Source: Anaerolineae bacterium (GTDB lineage Bacteria; Chloroflexota; Anaerolineae; B4-G1; DUEL01). Taken from it: DNA of 64,000 bases. The stretch spans positions 1 through 64,000 of the forward strand of contig JAFGEI010000158.1 in the NCBI GenBank assembly GCA_016931695.1, given 5' to 3'. The translations under genes and the position numbers were made by a program. Shown here one piece after another: positions 27,961 to 38,115 of the stretch (positions within the stretch are counted from its first letter, which is position 1; every line of letters starts with the position of its first letter). The notes below the pieces were generated by a model that worked only from the letters and a program-made list of their open reading frames with translations, ran no database searches and was not told where the DNA came from.

Positions 27961-30900
27961 GCGCTCCCGGCCGCGGCGGCTTTGGGCAGGGTCAAATAGA
28001 ACGTGCTGCCACGCCCCAGATCGCTCTGCACCCAGACCTGCCCGCCGTGCGCTTCGACGATCAGTTTGACAATCGCCAGCCCTAACCCGGCGCCGCCGAA
28101 CCGGCGCTGGGCGGAACCGTCGACCTGGTAGAAGCGGTCAAAGATGCGGCCCTGTTTATCCTTGGGAATTCCGATCCCGGTATCCGAGATCGTCACCTGC
28201 AGCCACTTGTCCTCCTCGCGCACCTGGATTGCAATCACGCCGCCGTCCGGGCTGAACTTGATCGCGTTGGCGAGCAAGTTGTCAAATACCTGGGCGATGC
28301 GCGAGGGGTCGACCAACGCCGGGGACAGGCCCGCTGCCACGTCAAGCTCTAACAAGACGCCGGAATTGGCCGCTACGAGGCGGCAGCCGTCCACCGCTAC
28401 CTGTGCCAGCGGCCCGAGATCGACGACCTCCAGCTTGAGCGTCTCTGGCGTGACCGTCTGCAAGGTAATGATATCCCCCACCAGGCGCGTCAACTGCTCG
28501 GTCTTGCGATACACAATGTCTATGCTCTGCTGCTGCGTTTCGGTCAGCGGGCCGAGATGTCCATCCATCATCAATTCCACGTATCCCTTGACAAAGGTGA
28601 GCGGCGTGCGCATCTCGTGGGACACGTTCTGAATCATCTCGTCCTTCATCTGGTCCAACTCCTGGAGCCGCGCATAGGCCTTTTCCAGGTCGGCGACGTG
28701 TTCTTTTACCGCCTGGAACAGCTGCGCGTTCTCTACCGCAGCCGCCACCTGGTTGGCAATCGCCTGCCCCAGGCCCAGCTCTTTGGCAGGAAAATCGCGC
28801 GGGGAGTGGCTCATCGCACTGAGCACGCCGACCACCCGGCCGCGCGAGTGCATCGGGACCAGGGCCATCGCCTGGATCTGCTCGCGGGCAAAACCGCTCA
28901 CTGCCAGGCGGGGGTCCTGGGCAACATCCCCGGCGACGAGCACCTGCCCGCTGCGCACCACCTCCCCCGACATGCCTTTGCCCAAGGGAATATGCATCCC
29001 CAGGTGAGAATAGTGCAGGCCGCGTTGTGCACAGAGCACCAACTCGGCTTGCTCCTTGCTGACCAGGCTGATCGCCGAGGCCTCCACGCCGAAAATATGC
29101 GTCACCTCTTCGGTGGCCACGTCCAAGATCTCTTGCAGATCGAGGGATTGGCCCAGGCGGACAGCGACGGCATTCAACGCCGCCAGTTCTTCCGCCCGCC
29201 GGCTCGTCTCGACGTATAGCCGCGCGTTTTCGATCGCGTTCGCCAATTGATCGGCCATCGTCTGCAATACCGTAATGTCCTCGGCGCTAAAAGCTGCCGG
29301 GCGGGCGGATTGAATCGTCATCGCCCCCACCACGCGACCCCGGCTGATGAGCGGCAATGCCATCTCCGAACGGGTTTGCGGCAGGTGGGGGTTTTCAAAG
29401 CGAACCGCTTCCTTGCCCACGTCGAGAACAATGCGCGCCTCACCGTGGGCAGTACACCAGCCGATCATCGACGACCCGCCGACCTGCAATCGATGCCCCA
29501 CCGCCAGCATCTGCCGCCCGGCCGATCCGGTCCCAGCACGCAGCACGGCCCATTGGCCCGTCTCATCGACCAGGAAAATCCCCGCGTAATAGAGGGCAAA
29601 GCGCCGTCGAATCAGCTCGACCATCTGGGTCAGCAGCGTCTCGACGTCCAAGATCCCCGTTGCGTGGCGCGCCACCTCGGCTGCCGTCTGCAGTTGAACC
29701 GCCCGCTGCTGCACCTCGGTAAACAGGCGCGCATTCTCCAATGAAGCGGCCACCTGGCCGGCCAGCGTCATCGCCAGGTTCATCTGCTCAAAAGTCAGCC
29801 GCTGCTCCTTGAGACTGTCCTCCAGCTCAACGACCCCCATGCATTCCCCCTTGTGAATGAGCGGGAGAATCACCAGGGTCTTGACGCCAAATTCCCGCAT
29901 GTACGCCTGCTCGTTGGGATCGCCATAGGGATCAGAGATGAGAACTTGGACTGGCTGTCGGCTCTCGAGCACCTCGCGAGTGGCAGGAAAGTCTTGTAGC
30001 AAGTAGAATTCGGGGCCCGGCGCAGGCTGGAAAAGCTCGGACTCTTCGTCGTAAAAAAGATCGATCACCAGGCGCAAGGCTTCTCGTTCCTGATCCAAGA
30101 GCGAGATGCTGGCCTCGCGGACGTTCAGGGCAAGAATGAACTGCCGTACCGCAATTGCCGCCAGCTCTTCAAGCTCCGACGAGGTCGTCATCGCCTGTGT
30201 CAACTCGAACAGGCGGTCCAAGCTGTACATCTGGCGGCGAGCCTGCTTTAACAGCACCAGGCTCTCCATCGCCCGTGCGATCAGGTTCGCCACCGCCATT
30301 CCCAGTTCCAGATCCTCCTGGCGAGCATGCTCCTGGCTCAAAGTGACGAGGACGATCCCCCGCAGCCCCCCCCCGCTTCTGAGCGGAAATCCCGCAATCC
30401 CCCAGACCGCCCCGACCTCTCCGACCTGCCCCTCTCCCAGGTGACGCAAAAATCCGGCGATGTTGCGGCTGACCCAGGGCACCCCCCTGGCAATGGCCTC
30501 CCGCCAGTCGGCAGCCAGGTCAATCAGCGGGACCTGGGGTGGGGACAGTGGGTGGTCCGCAATCCACCGCTGCCCCTGGCGATCCGCACCCTTGGGATCG
30601 ACCGACAACAAGCGCAGGGTCTCGCCGGTATCGTCGACGACCATAAAGAGCACATCTACCGCCCCCTTGACCAACACCTGCAGGGCAGACCGGGATTGCA
30701 CAAAGATGTTATGTAAATCGTGCGGCGTCCCGCCAACCGCTGCGGCGACCTGCTGCAGGGCCTGGAAACGGGCCCGCAGTTGATCCTCCTGGGAAATGTC
30801 GCGAAAGACGACCAGCACGCCGTAAAAATGGTCGCCCGCAAAGAGCGGCGTCGCAGCAACCCAGATCGGGATCAACTGGCCATCGCGACGGCGCACCCGC

Positions 30901-31196
30901 GTCTCGTACTGGCTGGAAATGCCCTGGGAGCGCTTGAGCGTTTCGCCATCGACCAGCTCTCGTTCTTGGGGATCGATCAAGGCACTATAGTGCTCGCCCA
31001 GCAGCTCGGCGGGCAAATACCCCAACAACTCGGCGGCACGAGGGCTGACAAACAGGAAGCGACCCTCGGGGTCCGTGATTGTCACTCCCTCCTCCATCCG
31101 CTCCAGGATGTGCCGATAGACCTCACCTGTTGCCAGGGCATCCGCTGTCGTCTGCCCGCCACTGACCGGCTCTTCTGGCGCTGTCACCACAGTCAC
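27957..31196 (-). CDS. PAS/multi-GAF sensor histidine kinase
   Basis: N-terminal PAS, about four GAF segments, MIQNVSHEMRTPLTFVKGY, G1/G2 boxes DTGIGIP and GGAGLGLAIV. Confidence 0.95.
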   Translation of the reverse strand: MTVVTAPEEPVSGGQTTADALATGEVYRHILERMEEGVTITDPEGRFLFVSPRAAELLGYLPAELLGEHYSALIDPQERELVDGETLKRSQGISSQYETRVRRRDGQLIPIWVAATPLFAGDHFYGVLVVFRDISQEDQLRARFQALQQVAAAVGGTPHDLHNIFVQSRSALQVLVKGAVDVLFMVVDDTGETLRLLSVDPKGADRQGQRWIADHPLSPPQVPLIDLAADWREAIARGVPWVSRNIAGFLRHLGEGQVGEVGAVWGIAGFPLRSGGGLRGIVLVTLSQEHARQEDLELGMAVANLIARAMESLVLLKQARRQMYSLDRLFELTQAMTTSSELEELAAIAVRQFILALNVREASISLLDQEREALRLVIDLFYDEESELFQPAPGPEFYLLQDFPATREVLESRQPVQVLISDPYGDPNEQAYMREFGVKTLVILPLIHKGECMGVVELEDSLKEQRLTFEQMNLAMTLAGQVAASLENARLFTEVQQRAVQLQTAAEVARHATGILDVETLLTQMVELIRRRFALYYAGIFLVDETGQWAVLRAGTGSAGRQMLAVGHRLQVGGSSMIGWCTAHGEARIVLDVGKEAVRFENPHLPQTRSEMALPLISRGRVVGAMTIQSARPAAFSAEDITVLQTMADQLANAIENARLYVETSRRAEELAALNAVAVRLGQSLDLQEILDVATEEVTHIFGVEASAISLVSKEQAELVLCAQRGLHYSHLGMHIPLGKGMSGEVVRSGQVLVAGDVAQDPRLAVSGFAREQIQAMALVPMHSRGRVVGVLSAMSHSPRDFPAKELGLGQAIANQVAAAVENAQLFQAVKEHVADLEKAYARLQELDQMKDEMIQNVSHEMRTPLTFVKGYVELMMDGHLGPLTETQQQSIDIVYRKTEQLTRLVGDIITLQTVTPETLKLEVVDLGPLAQVAVDGCRLVAANSGVLLELDVAAGLSPALVDPSRIAQVFDNLLANAIKFSPDGGVIAIQVREEDKWLQVTISDTGIGIPKDKQGRIFDRFYQVDGSAQRRFGGAGLGLAIVKLIVEAHGGQVWVQSDLGRGSTFYLTLPKAAAAGSA

Positions 31197-31927
31197 CCCC
31201 TCGTCACCTGCCCGACTCGCCTATCAATCCAGCGGGCAAAGTCGGCCAAACTGCCCTGTCCGTCAGCGGGTCGTTCGCCGGACGGGTGAATCGAATCTGC
31301 ACCGGCAATCCAATAAGTCATCATACCGGTCGATTGGGCCGGGCGGATGTCCATCGCCCAGTCGTCGCCAACAAGCAGGCACGCGCCCGGCTGCCGTCCC
31401 AACCGCTCGGCAATCTCAAAGTAGTAGTCAGGATGAGGCTTGGTCGCGTGCATATTCTCGTAACTCGTCACCAGGTGATAAGGGAACTCTTCCACCGGCA
31501 CGCTGGCCCAGGACAAGCGGTGCTCGATGGCCAGACGCGGGAAGAGCGGATTGGTGGCAATCGCCACCTGGACGCCCTGCGCAAAGGCCCATTCCATCAC
31601 CGAACGTGCAGCATCCCTGGCACGGGTCAGGTGCGCCAGGCGGGGGAAATGTTCGACGTAAAAGCGCTCGAAACGGGGCTCTAATTCCTCGCGCGTGCTT
31701 TTCAAACAGGGGAAAAAGAGCGCGTCGAACGCTTCCCGATTGGTGCTGCTTGGGTCGGTGTTCGTCGTCATGGCCTTGGTCGCGCTCAGCAGGCAGTGGA
31801 CAAAGCGCTCGGGAGAAAAGAGATCCGCCATGTAGGTGCTGAGGGCCTGCAGATAGGAGGGGATAAAGCGGGCCATGTCGTTCTCCAACAGCGTATTATC
31901 CAGGTCGAAAAGAACGGCGTGGATCAT
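31193..31927 (-). CDS. HAD-family hydrolase
   Basis: FDLDNTLLEND; IATNPLFP; LLVGDDWAMDI. Confidence 0.92.
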   Translation of the reverse strand: MIHAVLFDLDNTLLENDMARFIPSYLQALSTYMADLFSPERFVHCLLSATKAMTTNTDPSSTNREAFDALFFPCLKSTREELEPRFERFYVEHFPRLAHLTRARDAARSVMEWAFAQGVQVAIATNPLFPRLAIEHRLSWASVPVEEFPYHLVTSYENMHATKPHPDYYFEIAERLGRQPGACLLVGDDWAMDIRPAQSTGMMTYWIAGADSIHPSGERPADGQGSLADFARWIDRRVGQVTRG

Positions 31928-32262
31928 CCCTCACCTCCTTTGCCGGTCAGGATCGCCGCGGCGGCCGGGTGACAGCGCCCGCAGCCCACGTAGGGATTCT
32001 CTACCGCTTCATCGTACTGAACACAATGCGCGCGAACGATCACCCGCCGGCGGAACAGGCGGCGTACCAGACGGCCGTGCAGCACCATATGCACACAGCC
32101 GTTCGCCCGCAGGATATCCGGTACAGGGCAAAATTCGCACACCCGCGGCTCCCAGGGCAGAGAATCCCGGGCACGCGCCAGCATGCGGCACTCTTGCACC
32201 GAGCGCCCACGGTGGAAATCCTCGTAATAGTAGCGGCATTCCTTGCCGGCCGGCGTGATCAC
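31924..32262 (-). CDS. Cysteine-rich protein, function unknown
   Basis: Eight Cys incl. CEFC and CGRCH; 4-bp overlap with the HAD gene; gap of 3 bp from UPF0182 gene. Confidence 0.75.
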   Translation of the reverse strand: MITPAGKECRYYYEDFHRGRSVQECRMLARARDSLPWEPRVCEFCPVPDILRANGCVHMVLHGRLVRRLFRRRVIVRAHCVQYDEAVENPYVGCGRCHPAAAAILTGKGGEG

Positions 32263-32265
32263 CTG

Positions 32266-34935
32266 CTACTCCTCAGTCACCGCCACCATGGCCTCAATGT
32301 CGGCGGCCAGGGCATCCAACTCCCGGCCGTAACACGCCCAATCACCCTGCAACAGGCAGGCCTGCGCCGCGTCATAGTGCGCTTGGGCGGAACGGGCCAG
32401 GCCCGCCAGGTCAGCCGACAATGGCGCCTCAACCGGTTCCTCGGCGACCGGGGCGCCGGATAGAATCTGGGCCAGCGCGCTGTCCAGGCTCTCCGCCATC
32501 ACCACCCGGTTGCCGTACGCAACCAACACCCGCTTCAATTCGGGCAACTGCCCCGACTCGGCCTGCAGGTAAAGCGGTTCCACGTAGAGAATTGTATCGT
32601 CGATGGGAATGACCATCAAATTACCACGAATCGCCCCTGAACCGCGCTGGTTCCAGAGGGTCAACTGCTGCGAGATGTAGGGATCCTGGTCAAAACGGGC
32701 CTCGATCTGCATGGGGCCATAGATCAACTCTCCCTTGGGAAACTCGAATACGCCCAGCTGGCCATAATCCTGGCCGTCGGAATCGGCATACAGCCAGGCA
32801 ATCATGTTGAGACGGCCATTGGGTACGTAGGGGCGAATCATCAAAAACTCGACCCCTTCCTCGTCGGGCAACTGCATGACCACATAGTAGGCATGCATTT
32901 CCTGTTCCCGGGCCTCAAATACCTCGGTGGGGGCCTCCCACAAATCTTCTTTGTTGTAAAAGACGTGGACGTCGTCCATGTGGTAGGACGCATAGGCCTC
33001 GGCCTGAATCGCGAATAACTGCTCGGGATACCGCCAGTGCTCCCGCAGGAGCGGGTCCATCTCTTCGACCGGGGTAAACAGGTCCGGGAAAATCGCCTGG
33101 TAGGTCTGAACAATGGGGTCGTCAGGATCGACGACGTAAAAGGTCGTCTCGCCCGTATAGGCATCGATCGCTACCTTGACGCTGTTGCGGATATAGTTCA
33201 GGCCGCGAAAGGGCTCGGAATAGGGAAAACGGTCAGACCATGAATAAGCGTCGTAGAGCCAGACCAGGCGGCCGTCGGCGATGACCAGGTAGGGATCGGG
33301 ATCGTACCAAAAGAACGGCGCCAGCGTCCACACCCGGTCGCTCAACCGGCGGTGGAAGAGAACCCGGCTGTTCGAATCGATGGCATTGGAAAACAAAATT
33401 TGCGAGCTGTCCAAACGCCAGGCAAATACCAGTCGGCGCCACAGCCCCCCCAACGGGACGCCGTCCGGCCCTTGATAACGGGTATAGACGTTTGTATCCC
33501 CGCTGGGACGGTTGAACTCGTCCTCGTCCGTACCGACAATGACATAGTTGTGCGTCACCTCGCCGAAATAGATCTCGGGGCGAGTGATTTCGAGAACCGG
33601 ATCGGCGCTCTCGGGCGGGATATCCCGCACCAGCAAGTGGGGCAACCCCTCTTCCGAGATTTCGTTGACCGGGCTGAGACAGACGCCATAGCCATGCGTA
33701 AAGACCAGGTGGCGGTTCACCCAGGTCTGGGCCTGGTCGGCCAACTGATCGACGTCCATCTCGCGCGCCGCCAGCATGACTTCACGCAGATTGCCGTCGA
33801 TGAGATAGCGGTCGACGTCGACGTCGCTAAAGGTGTAGTAGAAGCGAATCTCTTGCAATTGCGCGTACGTGGTCAGCAGCGGCCGCCAATCCCACAGCCG
33901 CACATTGTCCATGGTGGGCGCATTTTCCTCGATCGTCTCGGCTGTAATCTGCCCTACAGCCGGGAAATCGAACTCGGCCACGTCGCTCAATCCAAAGGCA
34001 TAGCGGGTAAAGTCGATATTGTATTCAATGTAGGGTCGCTCCCGGGCCAACTCATTGGGGTCGACGACCAATCGCTGCACAATGGCGGGATAGACCGAGC
34101 CCAGAAAAGCAGCGAGCAGCCAGAGTCCTGCCACCACCAGCAGCAACCGCCAGCGACGGACAAAAACATTGGCCAGCAACAACACCGCCCCTCCGACGAC
34201 AATGCCAGTACAGATATTGTAGAGAGGCAAGCGCGCGTGAACATCGGCATATCCCGCGCCAAAGACAACCCCACGCGCTGAATCGAGGATTGCCAGGCGC
34301 GAGAGCTGGTATTCCACAGCCATCAATAGCAACAGGACAGCCCCCAGTATCGAGGCGTGAACAGCCGGTCCCGGCTGTCGCAGACTGCGCGACAGGTTGT
34401 AAACAACCATGGTACCGACAAGCCCCATCACGACCAGCGCCAACGACCATCCCACCAGGAAACGGTAAAAGGGCAGCTTGAAGACATAGAATCCGACGTC
34501 AAAACCAAAGATTGGATCGACGAGGCCAAAGGCCGTGGCATTCGCCGCCATCAGCAGGCTCCGCCATTGAGCCGATACCTGCAATCCCATCACCAAAGCG
34601 ACAATTCCAGCCGCTCCCCACAAGAGCCCGGCGAGAAGCCTCGCCCCCAACTGGATCGTCCGTTTCTGGGGACGAATGACCATCTCCAGGCGGTGCAACA
34701 GCCCGCGGGGCACCAACAACCAGTTCAGAGCCAGGAATCCCCAAACGACCAGTCCACCAACCAGGAAAATCGCGATCTCGGCAGTCAGTTGCGTGCGAAA
34801 GACGGAAAGATACCCCACACTGTCGAACCAGAGCCAATCAGTGTACAACCGGGCGTAAAGGTCGAGCAAGCCTGGCAGGACAAAAACGACCAAGATTCCC
34901 ACCGCGATCAGAACGATCCAGATTCGTTTCGGCAT
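32266..34935 (-). CDS. UPF0182 family membrane protein
   Basis: Seven TM region then large domain with RLVVDPNELARERPYIEYNIDFTRYAFGL and LLVRDIPP. Confidence 0.95.
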   Translation of the reverse strand: MPKRIWIVLIAVGILVVFVLPGLLDLYARLYTDWLWFDSVGYLSVFRTQLTAEIAIFLVGGLVVWGFLALNWLLVPRGLLHRLEMVIRPQKRTIQLGARLLAGLLWGAAGIVALVMGLQVSAQWRSLLMAANATAFGLVDPIFGFDVGFYVFKLPFYRFLVGWSLALVVMGLVGTMVVYNLSRSLRQPGPAVHASILGAVLLLLMAVEYQLSRLAILDSARGVVFGAGYADVHARLPLYNICTGIVVGGAVLLLANVFVRRWRLLLVVAGLWLLAAFLGSVYPAIVQRLVVDPNELARERPYIEYNIDFTRYAFGLSDVAEFDFPAVGQITAETIEENAPTMDNVRLWDWRPLLTTYAQLQEIRFYYTFSDVDVDRYLIDGNLREVMLAAREMDVDQLADQAQTWVNRHLVFTHGYGVCLSPVNEISEEGLPHLLVRDIPPESADPVLEITRPEIYFGEVTHNYVIVGTDEDEFNRPSGDTNVYTRYQGPDGVPLGGLWRRLVFAWRLDSSQILFSNAIDSNSRVLFHRRLSDRVWTLAPFFWYDPDPYLVIADGRLVWLYDAYSWSDRFPYSEPFRGLNYIRNSVKVAIDAYTGETTFYVVDPDDPIVQTYQAIFPDLFTPVEEMDPLLREHWRYPEQLFAIQAEAYASYHMDDVHVFYNKEDLWEAPTEVFEAREQEMHAYYVVMQLPDEEGVEFLMIRPYVPNGRLNMIAWLYADSDGQDYGQLGVFEFPKGELIYGPMQIEARFDQDPYISQQLTLWNQRGSGAIRGNLMVIPIDDTILYVEPLYLQAESGQLPELKRVLVAYGNRVVMAESLDSALAQILSGAPVAEEPVEAPLSADLAGLARSAQAHYDAAQACLLQGDWACYGRELDALAADIEAMVAVTEE

Positions 34936-34944
34936 GATTTCCTC

Positions 34945-36315
34945 CTACGACGGTACAGGCTCGGTATGCACGACGACGCGTTCAAGCTCGGGGAGTTGCT
35001 CGCGGATCCGCGCTTCCAACTCGCCAGCGATGTGGTGTGCCGTCTCCACCGAGACACTCGACTCGATTTGACAGTGAAAGCTGAGCACAAGATGCTGCTT
35101 CACCCGGTTGACTTGGATCTGGTGACAGCCGACCAAGCTATCCGCGCCGATCTGCTGCACCGCCTTTTGCACCGCCAGATCGACCCGTTGGCGCAGCTGG
35201 GTCGCCTGACGGCTGCTGAGACTGCCGGCCTGGAGCGGTTCGATATGGGTGACCACCCGCTCGACGTCGGGAAGCGCCCGTCGAATCTCTTCTTCCAACG
35301 CCATCACGATGCCGTGAGCGTCGTGGAGAGAGAGGCCCCCATTCACCTCGCAATGCATGTCCACCGCCAGGCCGTCCGGCCCTTGCTGCACGAAAACATG
35401 ATGAACCGGCAGGCCGTGCCGCTGCGCCAACAGGACAATTCGTTCATCCGGGGTCTCGTCCGGGCGAGCCGCCGGCTCCATATGCACAAAGACATCCACC
35501 GGGGCCACAGAGGATTGAAGGGCGGCTTCCACGGCCGAGGCGATCTGGTGAGCAGATTCGAGACCCGTGGTCCGATCCACGCCGATGGCCACCTCGACAA
35601 AGGTCGTGGCGCCAACACGGCGAACTCGCAGGCCCCGACAAGTCACCACCCCATCCACGCCCTGCACCACGGCGCGCACCCGGCGAGCGAGTTCCTGCGG
35701 TGCCCGGTCCAACAGCACGTCGACCGACTGGCGGGCCAGGCGCCAGGCCCCGGCGAGAACGACGCCGGCGACAACCAGCGCCGCCAGCGGGTCGGCCCAG
35801 GGAATGCCGACCTGGACAAAAAAAAGTCCCGCAATGACCACAAAAGAGCTGAGTATATCGCCGGTAAAGTTCAGCGCGTCGGCCGCCAAAGCCTGGCTGT
35901 GATGACGCTTGGCAACCCTGCGCAACACGGTTGTGCGCACCAGGTCGACAATGATGGAAAAGCCCATGATCATGACCGCCAGGCCGGTGTACTGAATCGC
36001 CCCGGTGGCAAACAACAGGCGTCGCAGGGCCTGATAAGCGACGACCAGGCAGGTGATACCGAGGAGAACCGTCTCGCCCAAAGCAGAGAGACTCTCCACT
36101 TTGCCGTGACCATAAGGATGGTCCACGTCAGGCGGATGGTCGGCAACGCGGATGGCAAAATAGGTCATCAACGTCGTGACCAGGTCCAGCGCATTGTCGG
36201 CGGCCTGTGCGAGCACCGCCAGGCTGCCTGTCACCAGCCCAATTGCCAGTTTCAGGGCAGTCAAGGCAGCGGACGTGAGTACAGAGCCTAACGCCACGGC
36301 CCGTTTCTGGTGCAC
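34945..36315 (-). CDS. Cation diffusion facilitator transporter with extended repetitive cytoplasmic C-terminus
   Basis: CDF core DNALDLVTTLMTYFAIRVADHPPDVDHPYGHGKVESLSAL; three successive ZT-dimer-like repeats. Confidence 0.93.
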   Translation of the reverse strand: MHQKRAVALGSVLTSAALTALKLAIGLVTGSLAVLAQAADNALDLVTTLMTYFAIRVADHPPDVDHPYGHGKVESLSALGETVLLGITCLVVAYQALRRLLFATGAIQYTGLAVMIMGFSIIVDLVRTTVLRRVAKRHHSQALAADALNFTGDILSSFVVIAGLFFVQVGIPWADPLAALVVAGVVLAGAWRLARQSVDVLLDRAPQELARRVRAVVQGVDGVVTCRGLRVRRVGATTFVEVAIGVDRTTGLESAHQIASAVEAALQSSVAPVDVFVHMEPAARPDETPDERIVLLAQRHGLPVHHVFVQQGPDGLAVDMHCEVNGGLSLHDAHGIVMALEEEIRRALPDVERVVTHIEPLQAGSLSSRQATQLRQRVDLAVQKAVQQIGADSLVGCHQIQVNRVKQHLVLSFHCQIESSVSVETAHHIAGELEARIREQLPELERVVVHTEPVPS

Positions 36316-36376
36316 CTCACGCCCATCCGCAAGTTCTGCCCCTAAACGGTCTGACAGTCTATCCTCCCTGTTACCA

Positions 36377-36934
36377 TCACATGCGGGTAATGTACTCGCC
36401 GGTACGGGTATCGACGCGGATCACGTCCCCAACGGCCACGAAAAGCGGCACCTGAACCTGGGCGCCGGTCTCGAGCGTGGCCCGCTTCATCGCTCCGGTC
36501 GCCGTATCGCCAGCGACCGCCATTTCTGCGTCCACAACCGCCAGCTCGACCGCCGTAGGCAACTCGACCTCCAGGGCCTCCTGCTCGTGCATTGCAATGA
36601 CCAGGTCCATCCCCTCCTTCATGTAGGGCGCCTGGTCCTCCAGCACGAGAGATGGCAGGGCTGTCTGCTCATAGGTCTCGGTATCCATAAAGTGATAGAG
36701 ATCGCCATCGGTATAGAGATACTGCATGCCGCGGCGCTCGATGCGGACGTCCTGCACGCGATCGCCAGAGATAAAGTTGTGCTGAATGGTCGCGCCGGTA
36801 CGCAGGTTGCGCAGCTTGGTGCGAATCGTCGCCTTTCCCCGCCCTGGCTTGTGATGTTGATACTCCAATACCTTGTAGAGTTCGCCATCCATGGTAAAGG
36901 TCACACCCGTGCGCAGTTCGTTGACATCAATCAT
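36377..36934 (-). CDS. efp: Elongation factor P
   Basis: MIDVNELRTGVTFTMDGELYKVLEYQHHKPGRGKA...TGEYITRM. Confidence 0.98.
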   Translation of the reverse strand: MIDVNELRTGVTFTMDGELYKVLEYQHHKPGRGKATIRTKLRNLRTGATIQHNFISGDRVQDVRIERRGMQYLYTDGDLYHFMDTETYEQTALPSLVLEDQAPYMKEGMDLVIAMHEQEALEVELPTAVELAVVDAEMAVAGDTATGAMKRATLETGAQVQVPLFVAVGDVIRVDTRTGEYITRM

Positions 36935-37075
36935 TCTTTCCTCCTACAAGCCACAACTGGCGCTTACATTATACCCGTCTCATCAGGGGCGTCAACACTT
37001 TGCCGGGGGCGATCTCGCTTGCCGCAACAACGTGGCCCGGGCAGATACCCGGCGTGCCCCTATGCCATCTCGCCT

Positions 37076-37276
37076 TTAGCCCCGCTGGGAATAGATGCGG
37101 GCAAAGTAGCGCTTGGACCGGTCGTAGGTCCGTTCTGCATCCGGCGGAAAAACACAGCCGGGCAGCTCATCCATCCGCAGGTGATAGGCGATGCACTCGC
37201 AGCATTTGCCCTTGCGGGGACAGGGCTCGTAGGTACAGGTACAACGCTCGATATTCCGCTCTATGTTGCACTCCAT
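37076..37276 (-). CDS. DUF6485-like cysteine-rich small protein
   Basis: MECNIERNIERCTCTYEPCPRKGKCCECIAYHLRMDELPGCVFPPDAERTYDRS. Confidence 0.88.
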   Translation of the reverse strand: MECNIERNIERCTCTYEPCPRKGKCCECIAYHLRMDELPGCVFPPDAERTYDRSKRYFARIYSQRG

Positions 37277-37285
37277 CGCAGCCTC

Positions 37286-37801
37286 CTATCGCTCCTCAAT
37301 ACGGACAGTCCGGAGAAGGTCGCCGGCAAAAGCGGGGTTCTTGCCCGGATCACGGGGGGTCAACGCCTGCAGCACATCCATCCCTGCTGTGACCTGCCCA
37401 AACACGGCGTGACGGTCATCGAGCCAGGGGGTCGGGACGTAGATGATAAAAAACTGACTGCCATTGGTATCGGGGCCGGCGTTCGCCATAGAGAGAATGC
37501 CCGGGCGATCGTGGCGCAAGTGAGGATGGAACTCGTCGGCAAACTGATAGCCGGGCCCGCCCCGTCCTGTTCCGGTGGGGTCTCCCCCCTGCGCCATAAA
37601 ACCCGGCAAAACACGGTGGAAGGTCGAATTGTCGTAAAAGCCCGCACGGGCAAGGGAAACAAAGTTGTTGACCGTTTGCGGCGCCTTGTCGGCGAACAGA
37701 TCGGCCACGATCTCTCCCTTCTCGGTCTCAAAGGTTGCAACATAGGTCTTTTGTAGATCAATTTGCACGCCTGGCGGCGCATCGTACTGTTTCTCTGTCA
37801 T
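37286..37801 (-). CDS. Cyclophilin-type peptidyl-prolyl cis-trans isomerase
   Basis: [39 protein letters not shown]. Confidence 0.95.
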   Translation of the reverse strand: MTEKQYDAPPGVQIDLQKTYVATFETEKGEIVADLFADKAPQTVNNFVSLARAGFYDNSTFHRVLPGFMAQGGDPTGTGRGGPGYQFADEFHPHLRHDRPGILSMANAGPDTNGSQFFIIYVPTPWLDDRHAVFGQVTAGMDVLQALTPRDPGKNPAFAGDLLRTVRIEER

Positions 37802-37987
37802 CTTTCCTCCATCATCTTGATCCTGGTGATCGGTCTGCATGATCATAACACAAGGAGCCAATGGGCACAAGGCAGCACAAAGGTGAGCAGCGCACCCTTG
37901 CTGCGGAGAATTTGCTCTCGCATCCTCCTGCCACTTGCACGGCACGCGAAAGTGTGGTATAAGGAAGTCGAGCCCTCGCAGGGGCGA

Positions 37988-38060
37988 GCCCCCGTAGCTC
38001 AGTAGGATAGAGCACCGGCCTCCGGAGCCGGCGGCCTGCGTTCGAGTCGCAGCGGGGGTA
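37988..38060 (+). tRNA. tRNA-Arg (anticodon CCG)
   Basis: 73-nt cloverleaf GCCCCCG...CGGGGGTA; anticodon loop CTCCGGA; T-arm CTGCG-TTCGAGT-CGCAG; CCA not encoded. Confidence 0.93.
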
Positions 38061-38065
38061 CTGGG

Positions 38066-38094
38066 AGCGACCCGGCCGTTCTGGTCGGGTCGCT
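38066..38094 (+). terminator. Hairpin after tRNA, followed by TTTA
   Basis: AGCGACCCG / CGGGTCGCT then TTTA. Confidence 0.55.
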
Positions 38095-38115
38095 TTATGC
38101 GAGGAGGTGGTTAAA

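Noticed and set aside
34357-36291. 644-aa plus-strand ORF opposite UPF0182 and CDF genes
   Set aside because: Antisense shadow of two recognisable genes; His/Gln/Arg-rich composition.
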